64,000 nt of DNA from Streptacidiphilus carbonis (GTDB lineage: Bacteria; Actinomycetota; Actinomycetes; Streptomycetales; Streptomycetaceae), in assembly GCF_000787775.1 (NCBI RefSeq), contig NZ_BBPM01000005.1:1-64000 (forward strand), read 5' to 3'. Both the position numbers and the translations under genes were made by a program. Shown here piece after piece: positions 17,354 to 25,582 of the stretch; the stretch's first letter is position 1; each line of letters opens with the position of its first letter. Below the pieces are notes generated by a model that worked only from the letters and a program-made list of their open reading frames with translations, was not told where the DNA came from and ran no database searches.

Positions 17354-19180
17354 ATGCGAGCAGGACCAAGACTGACCCGAGCCCTCCGCAGAATCGGGGT
17401 CGCCGCGGCGGCGCTGTGCACAGCCGCCTCCTCCCTGGTGGCGGCCGCGCCCGCGCACGCCTACAGCCCCACCCCCGGCACCATCTACCAACTGCCCAGC
17501 GGCCAGGCCTGCTTGAAGGGCCTGGGCAACTGCGCGATCTACCCGAAGGCGGCCCAACTGCCCGGCGGCCAACTGGTCGCCTCGTTCGAACTTGCCACCG
17601 TACCCGCCTCCGGCACGGCTGCCCACGAGACGCTGCCGGTCTACCGCAGCAGCGACGACGGAACCACCTGGCAGCTGCTCTCCCAGGTCCAAGCCCCGGC
17701 CTACCTGTCCACCGATCCGCAGTACGCCGAGTACACCAGCGCCTGGACCAACCCGTACCTCTACGTCCTGCCCCAGAACGTGGGCTCGCTGGCGGCCGGA
17801 ACCCTGGTGATGGCCGCGGTGGTCTCGGGCGACGACCAGTACTACATCGAGCACAAGGCCGCGAACCCCAGCTGGACGCCCACCAACGACGGGGACCGTC
17901 AGAACCTGGCCATCGCCCTGTACTCCAGCACCGACCAGGGGGCGAACTGGAGCTTCGTCAACGTCATCACCACCGGGGGCTGGCAGGGCGGCAGCGCCGG
18001 CGCCATCGGCACCGACGTCTCCAACGCCAACACCTACCACCAGGTCGACCCGGTCTGGGAGCCGTACCTGATGGTCTACAAGGGCCAACTCGTCGCCTAC
18101 TACTCGGACGAGAACGACTACACCGGCTACAACACCAGCACCGGCGCCCCCACCGTCGACCCGGCCAACGCCACCGCCACCGACTCCCAGGGGCAGATCC
18201 TCGCCCACCGCACCTGGAACGGCTCCGCGAACTCGTCCTGGAGCAGCCCGGTGGTCGACGTCGCCGGGACCACGGTCGCCATGGGCGGCGGGAAGAACGA
18301 GATCGGCGGCGGACGCCCCGGCATGGCCAACATCGTGCAGACCTCCGACGGCAAATGGATGCTCACCTTCGAGTACTGGGGCGGCGGCGACAACGTCCGC
18401 TACAAGGTCGCCGGCGACCCGCTGCACTTCTACTCCGTCGGCGGCACCAGCGGCACCGGCATCAGCGGCCTGCCGGTGACCACCGGCTCCAGCGCGCTGA
18501 GCCAGGGCGGCAGCCCCGTGCTCGTCCGACTGCCCGACGGGCGACTGGTCTACAACGCCGGCGGCAGCGGCAGCGTCTGGATGAACCCGACCGGCAGCAG
18601 CACCGGCACCTGGACGCAGTACCAGACGACCGTGCCGGCCGGCTACAGCCGCAACCTGACCTACGACACCGCCACCGGCCGCGTGGTGATCCTCGCCAAC
18701 AGGGGCACCTCGACGATCATCAACGCCGACGTCGACCTCGGACATTCGGCCGGGATCTACCACCGCATCGTCAACAAGCTCACCGGCCAGGTCATCGGCA
18801 CCCACGACAACCCCACCGACGCGAACATCGGCCACGGGAACGTCCCGGACGTCGACCTGGAGACCGCCGGCTCGGCCTCGAACCCGGACACCCAGTACTG
18901 GCACGTCACCGCCAAGCCGGGCGGGGTGACGCTGCTGAACAAGTCCGGCGGCCGCGCCGCCGAGATCTGGACCGGGAACCCCGTCGCGGGACAGCAGATC
19001 GGCCAGTGGGTCGACGACACCGCCTCAGGCCTGTGGAAGCTCATCCAGCTTTCCGACGGCTACTTCCAGTTCCAGTCCACCGGCAACCCCAGCCTGTACC
19101 TGACCGGCGCCTCCGCGGGCGCGACGCTCACTCTGCAGACGGCCACCAGCGACGGCTCCCAGGAGTGGCAGCTCTCCTAG
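17354..19180 (+). CDS. Secreted sialidase-like beta-propeller protein with ricin-type lectin domain (locus 1)
   Basis: A 608-residue exported protein with a Sec signal ending AAAPAHA (about residues 1-36). Residues about 40-440 form a BNR/Asp-box propeller, seen in VYRSSDDGTTWQLLS and LYSSTDQGANWSFVN, with WEPYLMVYKGQLVAYYSDEN in between. This layout resembles GH93-type exo-arabinanases and other sialidase-fold enzymes. The last 140 residues read as a single beta-trefoil (YHRIVNKLTGQVIGTHDN, QYWHV, LWKLIQLSDGYFQFQSTGNP, QEWQLS), a ricin/CBM13 carbohydrate-binding module. It follows the GH42 gene by 143 bp beyond a hairpin and shares its strand. Activity is not proven by sequence. Confidence 0.8.
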   Translation: MRAGPRLTRALRRIGVAAAALCTAASSLVAAAPAHAYSPTPGTIYQLPSGQACLKGLGNCAIYPKAAQLPGGQLVASFELATVPASGTAAHETLPVYRSSDDGTTWQLLSQVQAPAYLSTDPQYAEYTSAWTNPYLYVLPQNVGSLAAGTLVMAAVVSGDDQYYIEHKAANPSWTPTNDGDRQNLAIALYSSTDQGANWSFVNVITTGGWQGGSAGAIGTDVSNANTYHQVDPVWEPYLMVYKGQLVAYYSDENDYTGYNTSTGAPTVDPANATATDSQGQILAHRTWNGSANSSWSSPVVDVAGTTVAMGGGKNEIGGGRPGMANIVQTSDGKWMLTFEYWGGGDNVRYKVAGDPLHFYSVGGTSGTGISGLPVTTGSSALSQGGSPVLVRLPDGRLVYNAGGSGSVWMNPTGSSTGTWTQYQTTVPAGYSRNLTYDTATGRVVILANRGTSTIINADVDLGHSAGIYHRIVNKLTGQVIGTHDNPTDANIGHGNVPDVDLETAGSASNPDTQYWHVTAKPGGVTLLNKSGGRAAEIWTGNPVAGQQIGQWVDDTASGLWKLIQLSDGYFQFQSTGNPSLYLTGASAGATLTLQTATSDGSQEWQLS

Positions 19181-19345
19181 CCGACGCAGACCATCGGTGG
19201 CGAAGGAGGCGTGAACGGACCGGCCCGGCGACACTCCACCGTGATCGGTCCGGCCTGGCGGGGTGCCGCGAGGCATCCCGCCAGAGCCATGTGAGCGGCG
19301 ACCGCCTTCGCCGCGGCGCGGTTCGAGGTGGTCGGGACCGGCCAC

Positions 19346-19368
19346 AGGACCGCAGGACCGCAGGACCG
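19346..19368 (+). repeat. Short tandem repeat AGGACCGC, about three copies
   Basis: Copies at 19346-19353, 19354-19361 and 19362-19368 (partial) lie in the 296-bp gap between the propeller gene and the convergent phosphatase gene. Nothing else in this gap is recognised. Confidence 0.5.
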
Positions 19369-19476
19369 ACTCTGCCTGCCGGGGCGACGCACCTCGATCT
19401 CGACGTGGCCGACGACGCGGGGAATCGCTCGCCGGCTACGGCGAACGGTCGCGTCAGATCGCTGTCTGACGCGGTG

Positions 19477-20715
19477 TCACAATTGCAGGACCACCAAAGC
19501 GGTGTCATCGGTGACGCCACCTCCCGGAAGCAGGTCGGCCAGCACCGCGTCCGCGAGAGCCTGGGGGTCTGCGCCGACGTGCGCGGCCAGGGAGGCGGCC
19601 AAGCGGTCCAGACCCGTGGTGATGTCCTGATGGCGGCGTTCGATGAGCCCGTCGGTGAACAGCACCAGGGCCTCACCCTCCGTGAACACCGTGACCGCTT
19701 CGGGGCGCGGCCCGGGTTCGGGCGACGCGTCCAGCGGAGGGTCCAGGGCCTGGTCCAGCCAGGTGACCGTCCCGTCGGCGTGCAGGTGCGCCGGCGGTGG
19801 GTGGCCGGCGCTGGAGTAGGTGATGGTGTGCCGGTCCCAGTCGACGAAGCACGTCACGGCGGTGGTGGACTCCGCGCCGTCGACGAAGCCGGCGTACCGG
19901 CCGAGCACGTCCAGGGCCTGGGCCGGGCCGTCGGCGACCCGGGAAGCGGCAGCCAGCGCGCTCCGCAGCTGGCCCATCACACAGGCGGCCTCCAGTCCGT
20001 GGCCGACCACGTCCCCCACGCTGACACCGGCGCGGTCGCCGCCGGTCAGGTCGGTGATGTCGTACCAGTCGCCGCACACGTTCAAGGCGCCGCCGGTCGC
20101 GGGCCGGTACCGCACCGCGGCGCGGTGGCGGAGCAGTGGCCGCGGCTGGGGCAGCATCGCCCGCTGCAGCGTGAGGGCGACCTCGCGGTCGCGGGCGTGG
20201 GCTCGGCGCAGCCGCTCGTTGAGTTCCTGCAACTCCCTCGCGCGGGTGTACAGCTCGGCCTCCAGGACGTGTCGGCGTCCGTCCTCAGGCAGGTCGCGGG
20301 CGCGGATCAGCTCGGTGATCTCCTCGACCCGGTGCACGACCAGCACCACATGCCCGGCCGCGTCCAGGACGGGGGCGTTGACCGGGCTCCAATACCGCTC
20401 CTCCCACTCATCGGGCCGCTCCAGAGACCGGACGTCGTAGCGCTGCAGCGCCATCGTGTCGCGTTCCCCGCTCTCAAGGACGCGACGCAGCGACGCTTCC
20501 AGGTTCCGCGCGCCGCCCCCGGGATTATCCGGGTTGTCCGGAAATACGTCGAACAGGAAACGGCCGATCAGCCGCTCGCGCGGACGGCCCGACAGACGCA
20601 CGAAGTCCTCGTTCGCGTCCACGAACACCAGCTGCGGATCCAGCAGCGCCACCATGCCCGGCAAGGCCTGGAACACGGCCCGGTAGTCGATAGCGCCAGC
20701 GTCGGTCACAACCAC
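19477..20715 (-). CDS. PAS-domain SpoIIE-type PP2C protein phosphatase
   Basis: A 412-residue signalling protein. An N-terminal PAS domain (about 8-130) is marked by MVALLDPQLVFVDANEDFVR, then GRFLFDVFPDNP and a PAC-like tail RYWSPVNAPVLDAAGHVVLV. A helical linker follows (LQELNERLRRAHARDREVAL). The PP2C/SpoIIE domain (about 190-412) contains VCGDWYDI, VGDVVGHGLEAACVM and TDDTALVVL, with the acidic metal ligands present. Such proteins dephosphorylate anti-anti-sigma factors. Two nearby GTG codons are possible starts; the upstream one has GAGG five bases before it. No anti-sigma partner gene adjoins it. Confidence 0.85.
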   Translation of the reverse strand: MVVTDAGAIDYRAVFQALPGMVALLDPQLVFVDANEDFVRLSGRPRERLIGRFLFDVFPDNPDNPGGGARNLEASLRRVLESGERDTMALQRYDVRSLERPDEWEERYWSPVNAPVLDAAGHVVLVVHRVEEITELIRARDLPEDGRRHVLEAELYTRARELQELNERLRRAHARDREVALTLQRAMLPQPRPLLRHRAAVRYRPATGGALNVCGDWYDITDLTGGDRAGVSVGDVVGHGLEAACVMGQLRSALAAASRVADGPAQALDVLGRYAGFVDGAESTTAVTCFVDWDRHTITYSSAGHPPPAHLHADGTVTWLDQALDPPLDASPEPGPRPEAVTVFTEGEALVLFTDGLIERRHQDITTGLDRLAASLAAHVGADPQALADAVLADLLPGGGVTDDTALVVLQL

Positions 20716-20910
20716 CCCGTCCTCGCGTTGGTCCGACGCCTGCAGGACCCGGCGGTGCCGCGCCGAGGCCGCGCCGGGCTTGGGGCGAACGCTACCCGCG
20801 GTCGCGGACGTGATCGCCCCACCACGCCGGACCTGCCGCCCAGAAGGTGCAGCGCAAGCGAACGAGGCGGGCGGGTGAGCAGGGCGTGCGGGGTTGCCCT
20901 CTTTCCCTGA

Positions 20911-21246
20911 TTGGTGACCGGCGAGACCCGCCGCAGCCTGCTGCAGTCCGGCGCCGCCTGTGCGGCGCTGACCGGCCGGCTGTACCAGGACGCCGGAGAC
21001 CTGGCCGCAGCCGCGCTCTGGCGGGCCGTCACGGACGAGGCAGCGGAGCGGTCCAGCGGCGCACAGCTGCAGGGCTACGCCCTGGTCAACCACTCCTGCG
21101 TCCGCACCGGCCTGCCATGCGGATCGTCGAGACGCGCACCGGTCAGGACTGACGATGAGCCAGCTCGTCCTTCATTACAGTGGATCCAGCACACACGCGG
21201 TAGGCCGGAACGCACCTCACCCGACTCGAATCGAGCCGGCGACTGA
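20911..21246 (+). pseudogene. Fragment resembling the C-terminal helical region of an XRE-type regulator
   Basis: Residues 8-55 (LLQSGAACAALTGRLYQDAG, then DLAAAALWRAVTDEAAERSS) resemble the TPR-like C-terminal part of actinomycete XRE regulators. No HTH precedes it and the sense is lost downstream. It is therefore most likely a remnant. Confidence 0.35.
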
Positions 21247-21257
21247 TCGGAACCCCT

Positions 21258-22025
21258 ATGCCTGACCTGGATGCCTGGATCTCGGCAGTACGCAGCTCGC
21301 AGAACCACTTCGCCGCTCTGCTGGCACCACTCGACGCCGAGCAGGTGCAGCACCCGTCCTACGCCGACGACTGGTCCATCGCCCAGGTCGCCTCGCACCT
21401 GGGCAGCCAGTCCGAGATCTTCGACCTGGCCCTGGACGCGGGCCTGAACGGATCCCCGGCCCCGGGCATGGAGCAGTTCCAGCCCCTTTGGGACACCTGG
21501 AACAGCAGGTCCCCGCAGGACCAGGCGGCCGACAGCCTGAAGGCCAACGAGGCCTTCGTCTCCCGGGTCGAGGGCCTGTCCGGCGCCGACCGGGCCCGGT
21601 TCCGGGTGTCCCTGTTCGGACGGGACATCGACCTGGCCGGCCTGCTGGCCATGCGCCTGGGCGAGCACGCCCTGCACACCTGGGACATCGCCGTGGCCCT
21701 GGACTCCTCGGCCGTAGTGTCCCCCGACGCGGTCCGCCTGCTGATCGACGTACTGCCCGCCACCGCGGCACGGGCCGGCCGGGCCGCCGCCGAACCCCGT
21801 GTCCTCGCGGTCGAAACGGCCGACCCGCAGCGCCGGTTCACCCTCACCACCGGGCCCGACGTCGAACTCGCCTCCGCCTCGGGCACCGGGCCGGTGGACC
21901 TGGTCCTGCCGGCCGAGGAACTGCTGCGGCTCGTCTACGGGCGCCTGGACCCGGACCGGACCTCGGCGGAACTGCCGGGCCACGAGGTGGTCCCCGAACT
22001 GCTGCAGGTCTTCCCGGGCGTCTGA
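21258..22025 (+). CDS. Mycothiol-dependent maleylpyruvate isomerase family (DinB-like) protein
   Basis: A 255-residue MDMPI-family protein. The N-terminal four-helix DinB-like domain (about 1-150) contains DDWSIAQVASHLGSQSEIFD and LGEHALHTWDIAVALD, which supply the family's metal-binding histidines. A smaller C-terminal SCP2-like domain follows (RFTLTTGPDVELA and GPVDLVLPAEELLRLVYGRL). Family members use mycothiol as cofactor or have unknown thiol-transfer roles. The presence of such a gene fits an actinomycete. It is monocistronic and convergent with the DUF1348 gene. Confidence 0.85.
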   Translation: MPDLDAWISAVRSSQNHFAALLAPLDAEQVQHPSYADDWSIAQVASHLGSQSEIFDLALDAGLNGSPAPGMEQFQPLWDTWNSRSPQDQAADSLKANEAFVSRVEGLSGADRARFRVSLFGRDIDLAGLLAMRLGEHALHTWDIAVALDSSAVVSPDAVRLLIDVLPATAARAGRAAAEPRVLAVETADPQRRFTLTTGPDVELASASGTGPVDLVLPAEELLRLVYGRLDPDRTSAELPGHEVVPELLQVFPGV

Positions 22026-22251
22026 CCCCGCCGCGGTCGTCTCGCCGCCCGCCCGCATCGCCCTACCGCCGAACGGTTGTGGCCGACCGCATAGGCGCCG
22101 CCCAGATCTCCCTGATCGGGCGAACGCGTCCGCCTTCTGTCGCCGTTCCGGCGATCTGGACGGCGGGCCCACTCGGATGGTCACAGCCTGGCGGGGCTGC
22201 GAGGTGGTCGACGTGGTGGATGTTTCGGTGACGGGGCGGCGACTGCGGGGC

Positions 22252-22722
22252 TCAGAGCCCGAGGTCGGACAGGCCTGGGTGGTCTTCGGGTCGGCGGCCC
22301 AGCGGCCAGTGGAACTTGCGCTCCTCCTCGGCGATGGGCAGGTCGTTGATGCTCGCGTGGCGCACGGCCATGAGACCGTTGTCGTCGAACTCCCAGTTCT
22401 CGTTGCCGTAGGCGCGGAACCACTGGCCGGAGTCGTCGTGGCACTCGTAGGCGAAGCGCACCGCGATGCGGTTGCCGTCGAATGCCCACAGTTCCTTGAT
22501 GAGGCGGTAGTCCAGTTCCCGGTCCCACTTGCGGGTCAAGAACGCCACGATCTCAGTGCGGCCGGTGACGAACTCGGCGCGGTTTCGCCAGCGGGAGTCA
22601 GGCGTGTAGGCGAGGGCGACCTTCTCGGGATCGCGGGTGTTCCAGCCGTCCTCGGCCCGACGGACCTTGCTCACGGCGGTTTCCCGGGTGAACGGCGGGA
22701 AGGGCGGGCGCTGCTCAGACAT
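22252..22722 (-). CDS. DUF1348 (NTF2-like) protein
   Basis: A 156-residue protein matching DUF1348 over its whole length: [59 protein letters not shown] and SINDLPI. The fold is NTF2-like and the function is unknown. The ATG at 22722 has AGAGGAG nine bases upstream. It is divergent from the TetR gene, with two palindromic operators in the shared 102-bp promoter region, so it is almost certainly under that regulator's control. Confidence 0.88.
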   Translation of the reverse strand: MSEQRPPFPPFTRETAVSKVRRAEDGWNTRDPEKVALAYTPDSRWRNRAEFVTGRTEIVAFLTRKWDRELDYRLIKELWAFDGNRIAVRFAYECHDDSGQWFRAYGNENWEFDDNGLMAVRHASINDLPIAEEERKFHWPLGRRPEDHPGLSDLGL

Positions 22723-22753
22723 GGTGCGCTCCTCTGGAAGGGCCGGCGAAGGT

Positions 22754-22769
22754 GAGAACGGCCGTTCTC
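22754..22769. promoter_or_regulatory. TetR operator 1: GAGAACGGCCGTTCTC
   Basis: This is a perfect 16-bp palindrome in the DUF1348/TetR intergenic region, 31 bases from the DUF1348 start codon. Confidence 0.7.
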
Positions 22770-22788
22770 GCCCTGCCGTTGATAGTAT

Positions 22789-22804
22789 GAGAACGATGGT
22801 TCTC
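22789..22804. promoter_or_regulatory. TetR operator 2: GAGAACGATGGTTCTC
   Basis: This is the same 16-bp element with identical GAGAAC/GTTCTC arms, 35 bp centre to centre from operator 1 and close to the TetR start. Confidence 0.7.
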
Positions 22805-22824
22805 GCGCAAAGGGAGCAGAAACC

Positions 22825-23403
22825 TTGGACACCGACCTTGCACGCGAGCGCATCCTCGACGCCGCCGAAGACCTGTTCTACGCCCGAGGCATCCAGGCCG
22901 TCGGCATGGACGCGGTCCGCGACGCCGCGGGCGTGACGCTGCGCCGCATGTACCAGCTGTTCCCCTCCAAGGGCGACCTCGTCGAGGCATACCTGGCCCG
23001 CAGGGACGCCCGCTGGCTCGACAGCCTCGCCACCCACGTCGACACGGTCGGGCCGACCGCACAAGCCAGGGTGCTCGCCGTCTTCGACTGGCTGGAAGAC
23101 TGGTTCGCCCGGCCCGACTTCCACGGGTGCGCGTTCATCAACTCCTTCGGCGAACTGGCCGGCACATCGCCCCAGGTCACCGCCGCCGCCCGCCACCACA
23201 AGGACGCGTTCCACGCCTACCTGCACCAGCTCACGACCGCAGCGGGAGCAACGGCGGCCACCGGCGCCCAGATCGCCCTGCTGGCCGAGGGAGCCATGAC
23301 GACCGCCGCCATCTCCGGGACACCGGCACCGGCCCGCCACGCCAAGGCGGCCGCCCTGAACCTGCTCACGCTCGACGCACGTCCCGTCGCCTCCCCCGCC
23401 TAG
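22825..23403 (+). CDS. TetR/AcrR family regulator
   Basis: A 192-residue regulator with a TTG start and AGGGAG eight bases upstream. The HTH is [20 protein letters not shown] then [20 protein letters not shown]. The C-terminal region with [20 protein letters not shown] is typical of the TetR subfamily that controls nearby small redox or NTF2-fold genes. It is divergent from the DUF1348 gene and followed by the nitronate monooxygenase gene 124 bp downstream in the same direction. Confidence 0.9.
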   Translation: MDTDLARERILDAAEDLFYARGIQAVGMDAVRDAAGVTLRRMYQLFPSKGDLVEAYLARRDARWLDSLATHVDTVGPTAQARVLAVFDWLEDWFARPDFHGCAFINSFGELAGTSPQVTAAARHHKDAFHAYLHQLTTAAGATAATGAQIALLAEGAMTTAAISGTPAPARHAKAAALNLLTLDARPVASPA

Positions 23404-23527
23404 CACCAGATGCGACCCTTGGCCCCGAACGCCCGCCCAGCGTGAGGGACGACCGGATGAAAGCCGCCAGGAAGGCAGCCCAGAACCTCGCCGGCCTGCG
23501 ACAGCATGCCAACCACCAGGAGTTGTC

Positions 23528-24556
23528 GTGAGCAGCCTGCTGTCAGACCTCGGAGCGGATCTTCCCCTCCTCGCAGCGCCGATGGCCGGCGGACCGAGCA
23601 CACCCGCCCTGGTCACCGCCGCCGCCCGCGCCGGCGGCCTCGGCTTCCTCGCCGGCGGCTACAAGACCGCCCAGGCCCTCGCCGGACAGATCCACACCCT
23701 GCGAGCCCAGGGTGTCCCGTTCGGCGTCAACCTCTTCGCGCCCAACCCGGTCGCGGTCTCCACCGAGGCCTACCGGCGCTACGCACAGGCCCTGCGGGCG
23801 GAGGCCGACCGCTACGGCCTCACCCTGCCCGAGCGGCCGATCCAGGACGACGACCACTGGACCGACAAGATCGACCTGCTGACTTCCGCGCCCGTCCCCT
23901 GGGTGTCCTTCACCTTCGGCATCCCCGACCGTGCCGTGATCCGCGCCCTGCGCACGACGGGCAGCACGGTCCTGCAGAGCGTCACCTCCCCCGAGGAGGC
24001 CCGCCAGGCGGCCGAAACCGGCGTCGACGCGCTCGTCGTGCAGGCAGCGGCCGGTGGCGGCCACTCGGCGACACTCACCCCCGCCACCCTGCCCGCGCCC
24101 ATCGCGCTCACCGACCTCATCGCCACCGTCCGCCGCGCCGTCCCCCTGCCCGTCATCGCCACCGGCGGCATCACCACCTCCACCGACGTGACCTCCGCAC
24201 TGGCCGCAGGCGCGGAAGCAGCCATGATCGGCACCGCCCTCCTGCGCGCCCACGAGAGCGGAGCCTCCGCCCCGCACAAAGCGGCCCTGGCCGACCCCGC
24301 CTTCGCCGGCACCATCGTCACCCGCGCCTTCACCGGACGACCCGCACGCGCCCTGCGCAACCACTTCACCGACCAGTACGACGCAATCGCCCCCGACGGC
24401 TATCCCGCCCTGCACCACCTCACCCGGCCCCTGCGCCAGGCCGCCACCGCGGCCGGCGACACCCGCCTGATCCACCTGTGGGCCGGAACCGGCCACCGCC
24501 AGGCGCAGGCCGAACCCGCCATAGACACCCTCACCCGACTCGCCGCCCGGCTCTGA
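23528..24556 (+). CDS. Nitronate monooxygenase
   Basis: A 342-residue FMN-dependent TIM-barrel enzyme of the NMO/2-nitropropane dioxygenase family, which oxidises nitronates to carbonyl compounds and nitrite. Seen are [20 protein letters not shown] at the N-terminus, [27 protein letters not shown] (FMN phosphate and catalytic-His region) and [20 protein letters not shown] then AAMIGTALL. The GTG start directly precedes the conserved first strand, with GGAG about 7 bases upstream. It lies downstream of the TetR gene and may belong to its regulon. Confidence 0.9.
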   Translation: MSSLLSDLGADLPLLAAPMAGGPSTPALVTAAARAGGLGFLAGGYKTAQALAGQIHTLRAQGVPFGVNLFAPNPVAVSTEAYRRYAQALRAEADRYGLTLPERPIQDDDHWTDKIDLLTSAPVPWVSFTFGIPDRAVIRALRTTGSTVLQSVTSPEEARQAAETGVDALVVQAAAGGGHSATLTPATLPAPIALTDLIATVRRAVPLPVIATGGITTSTDVTSALAAGAEAAMIGTALLRAHESGASAPHKAALADPAFAGTIVTRAFTGRPARALRNHFTDQYDAIAPDGYPALHHLTRPLRQAATAAGDTRLIHLWAGTGHRQAQAEPAIDTLTRLAARL

Positions 24557-24800
24557 CCCCCTGTCGCCGTCACCGGAACGGGCACGCGGCAGGAGCGGGC
24601 CGCCAGCAGCCGTACCCAGCCACGGGACGTCCCGCAGCGCGCCGCGAGCGGGCGCCTCCGAGCGGCGGGCGGCCCGACCCGCAGGCACCAGTGCCGTTGA
24701 CCCCGGACCGGGGCAACGTTGTCAGGGCCTCTGCAACGAGCAACAATTGTCCTGGGTAAAGAGTTGCGGAAGTTCGCTGCGCCTTCCCGGGAGGTGATCG

Positions 24801-24977
24801 ATGACTCGCTCCCTCACCCGGCTCCATGAGGCCGGAGTGTCCGTGCGACTGGACTCCATCGGTCGCGACGGGTTGATCAGCGGCAGACTGGCCCGTCTCG
24901 TGGGCTCGCACCACGTGGGCGGGGCCCTCACCGATCCAACGGCCGGCCCGGTCGGACCGGCTCCCTTCCCTTCCTAG
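24801..24977 (+). CDS. 58-residue transaldolase-N-terminus-like ORF
   Basis: The ATG has a strong ribosome site (GGGAGGTGATCG immediately before it). The peptide TRSLTRLHEAGVSVRLDSIG then RDGLISGRLARLVGSHHVGG aligns well with the first 45 residues of transaldolase (L--L---GVS-WLDDLSRD---SGNLA-LI---HVVGVT-NP). It then stops, so the barrel and the Schiff-base lysine are absent. It ends 10 bp before the next gene. It could be a truncated relic, or a short expressed peptide coupled to the membrane-protein gene. The rest of gap 24557-24800 shows nothing. Confidence 0.5.
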   Translation: MTRSLTRLHEAGVSVRLDSIGRDGLISGRLARLVGSHHVGGALTDPTAGPVGPAPFPS

Positions 24978-24987
24978 GAGGGCGACG

Positions 24988-25572
24988 ATGCTTACGTTCG
25001 CCACCTCGGTCTATCCGCCGCTGGCCCTCGGCTTCTTCGGCCTGGGCACCGGCTACCTGATCTACGGCCCGCACGAGTTGTTCGGCTACCCGGGCAAGAG
25101 CGAGCGCAGCGACCGCGCGCTGGGAGTGTGGGGCGTGTGGATGCCCGGCTTCTGCCAGCTGCTCACCGGGCTGATCCTCTTCATCGGCCTGACCTGGTTC
25201 CAGGTCTTCGCCAAGTCCCCGCCGCTGTACATGGCCGCGCTGGCGTTCACCGCCTACGGCGTCCACTGGTTCGCCATCGGGATGAACCGGTACCGCGACA
25301 GCGACCCGCGCACCAACGCCGGGATGTCGGTGGCCTACATGGTCATCTCGGCCATAGGCGCGACGGTCTTCTTCAAGGTCGCGGACTGGCCCGTCGGCCT
25401 GCTGTTCGTCGGCCTCTTCGCGATCTACTTCAGCGACTTCTTCGCCTCCGTCGGCGTCGGTCTCGGGAAGCGGGCACTGGGCCTCTTCCACCTGGCCACC
25501 GGCGCCTGGCTGATGTACCTGACCTACGCGGTCGCCGTCAACTTCTCCCTCGGCTACCACTGGCGCGTGTAG
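24988..25572 (+). CDS. Six-helix membrane protein, GPR1/FUN34/YaaH (acetate channel)-like
   Basis: A 194-residue integral membrane protein with six hydrophobic helices. PPLALGFFGLGTGYLIYGPH, VWMPGFCQLLTGLILFIGLT and YMAALAFTAYGVHWFAIGM match the helix 1, 3 and 4 patterns of the GPR1/FUN34/YaaH succinate-acetate channels (PLGLFGFG; GG-AQI-AGI; ATAFTSYG-FW). An AGGAGGGCGACG ribosome site precedes the ATG. The oxidoreductase gene starts 10 bp downstream, so the two are probably one operon and this protein may move a small carboxylate. The family assignment is by pattern and not certain; AmiS/UreI is an alternative. Confidence 0.6.
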   Translation: MLTFATSVYPPLALGFFGLGTGYLIYGPHELFGYPGKSERSDRALGVWGVWMPGFCQLLTGLILFIGLTWFQVFAKSPPLYMAALAFTAYGVHWFAIGMNRYRDSDPRTNAGMSVAYMVISAIGATVFFKVADWPVGLLFVGLFAIYFSDFFASVGVGLGKRALGLFHLATGAWLMYLTYAVAVNFSLGYHWRV

Positions 25573-25582
25573 GAGGCATCCC

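Noticed and set aside
14961-17369. Minus-strand frame of about 800 codons opposite the GH42 gene
   Set aside because: Val/Gly/Arg-rich antisense shadow without domains; GH42 motifs on the plus strand are unambiguous.
17416-20910. Plus-strand open frame of more than 1,100 codons
   Set aside because: It is an Arg/Pro/Gly-rich shadow of the propeller gene on the same strand and the phosphatase gene opposite; both true frames have clear domains.
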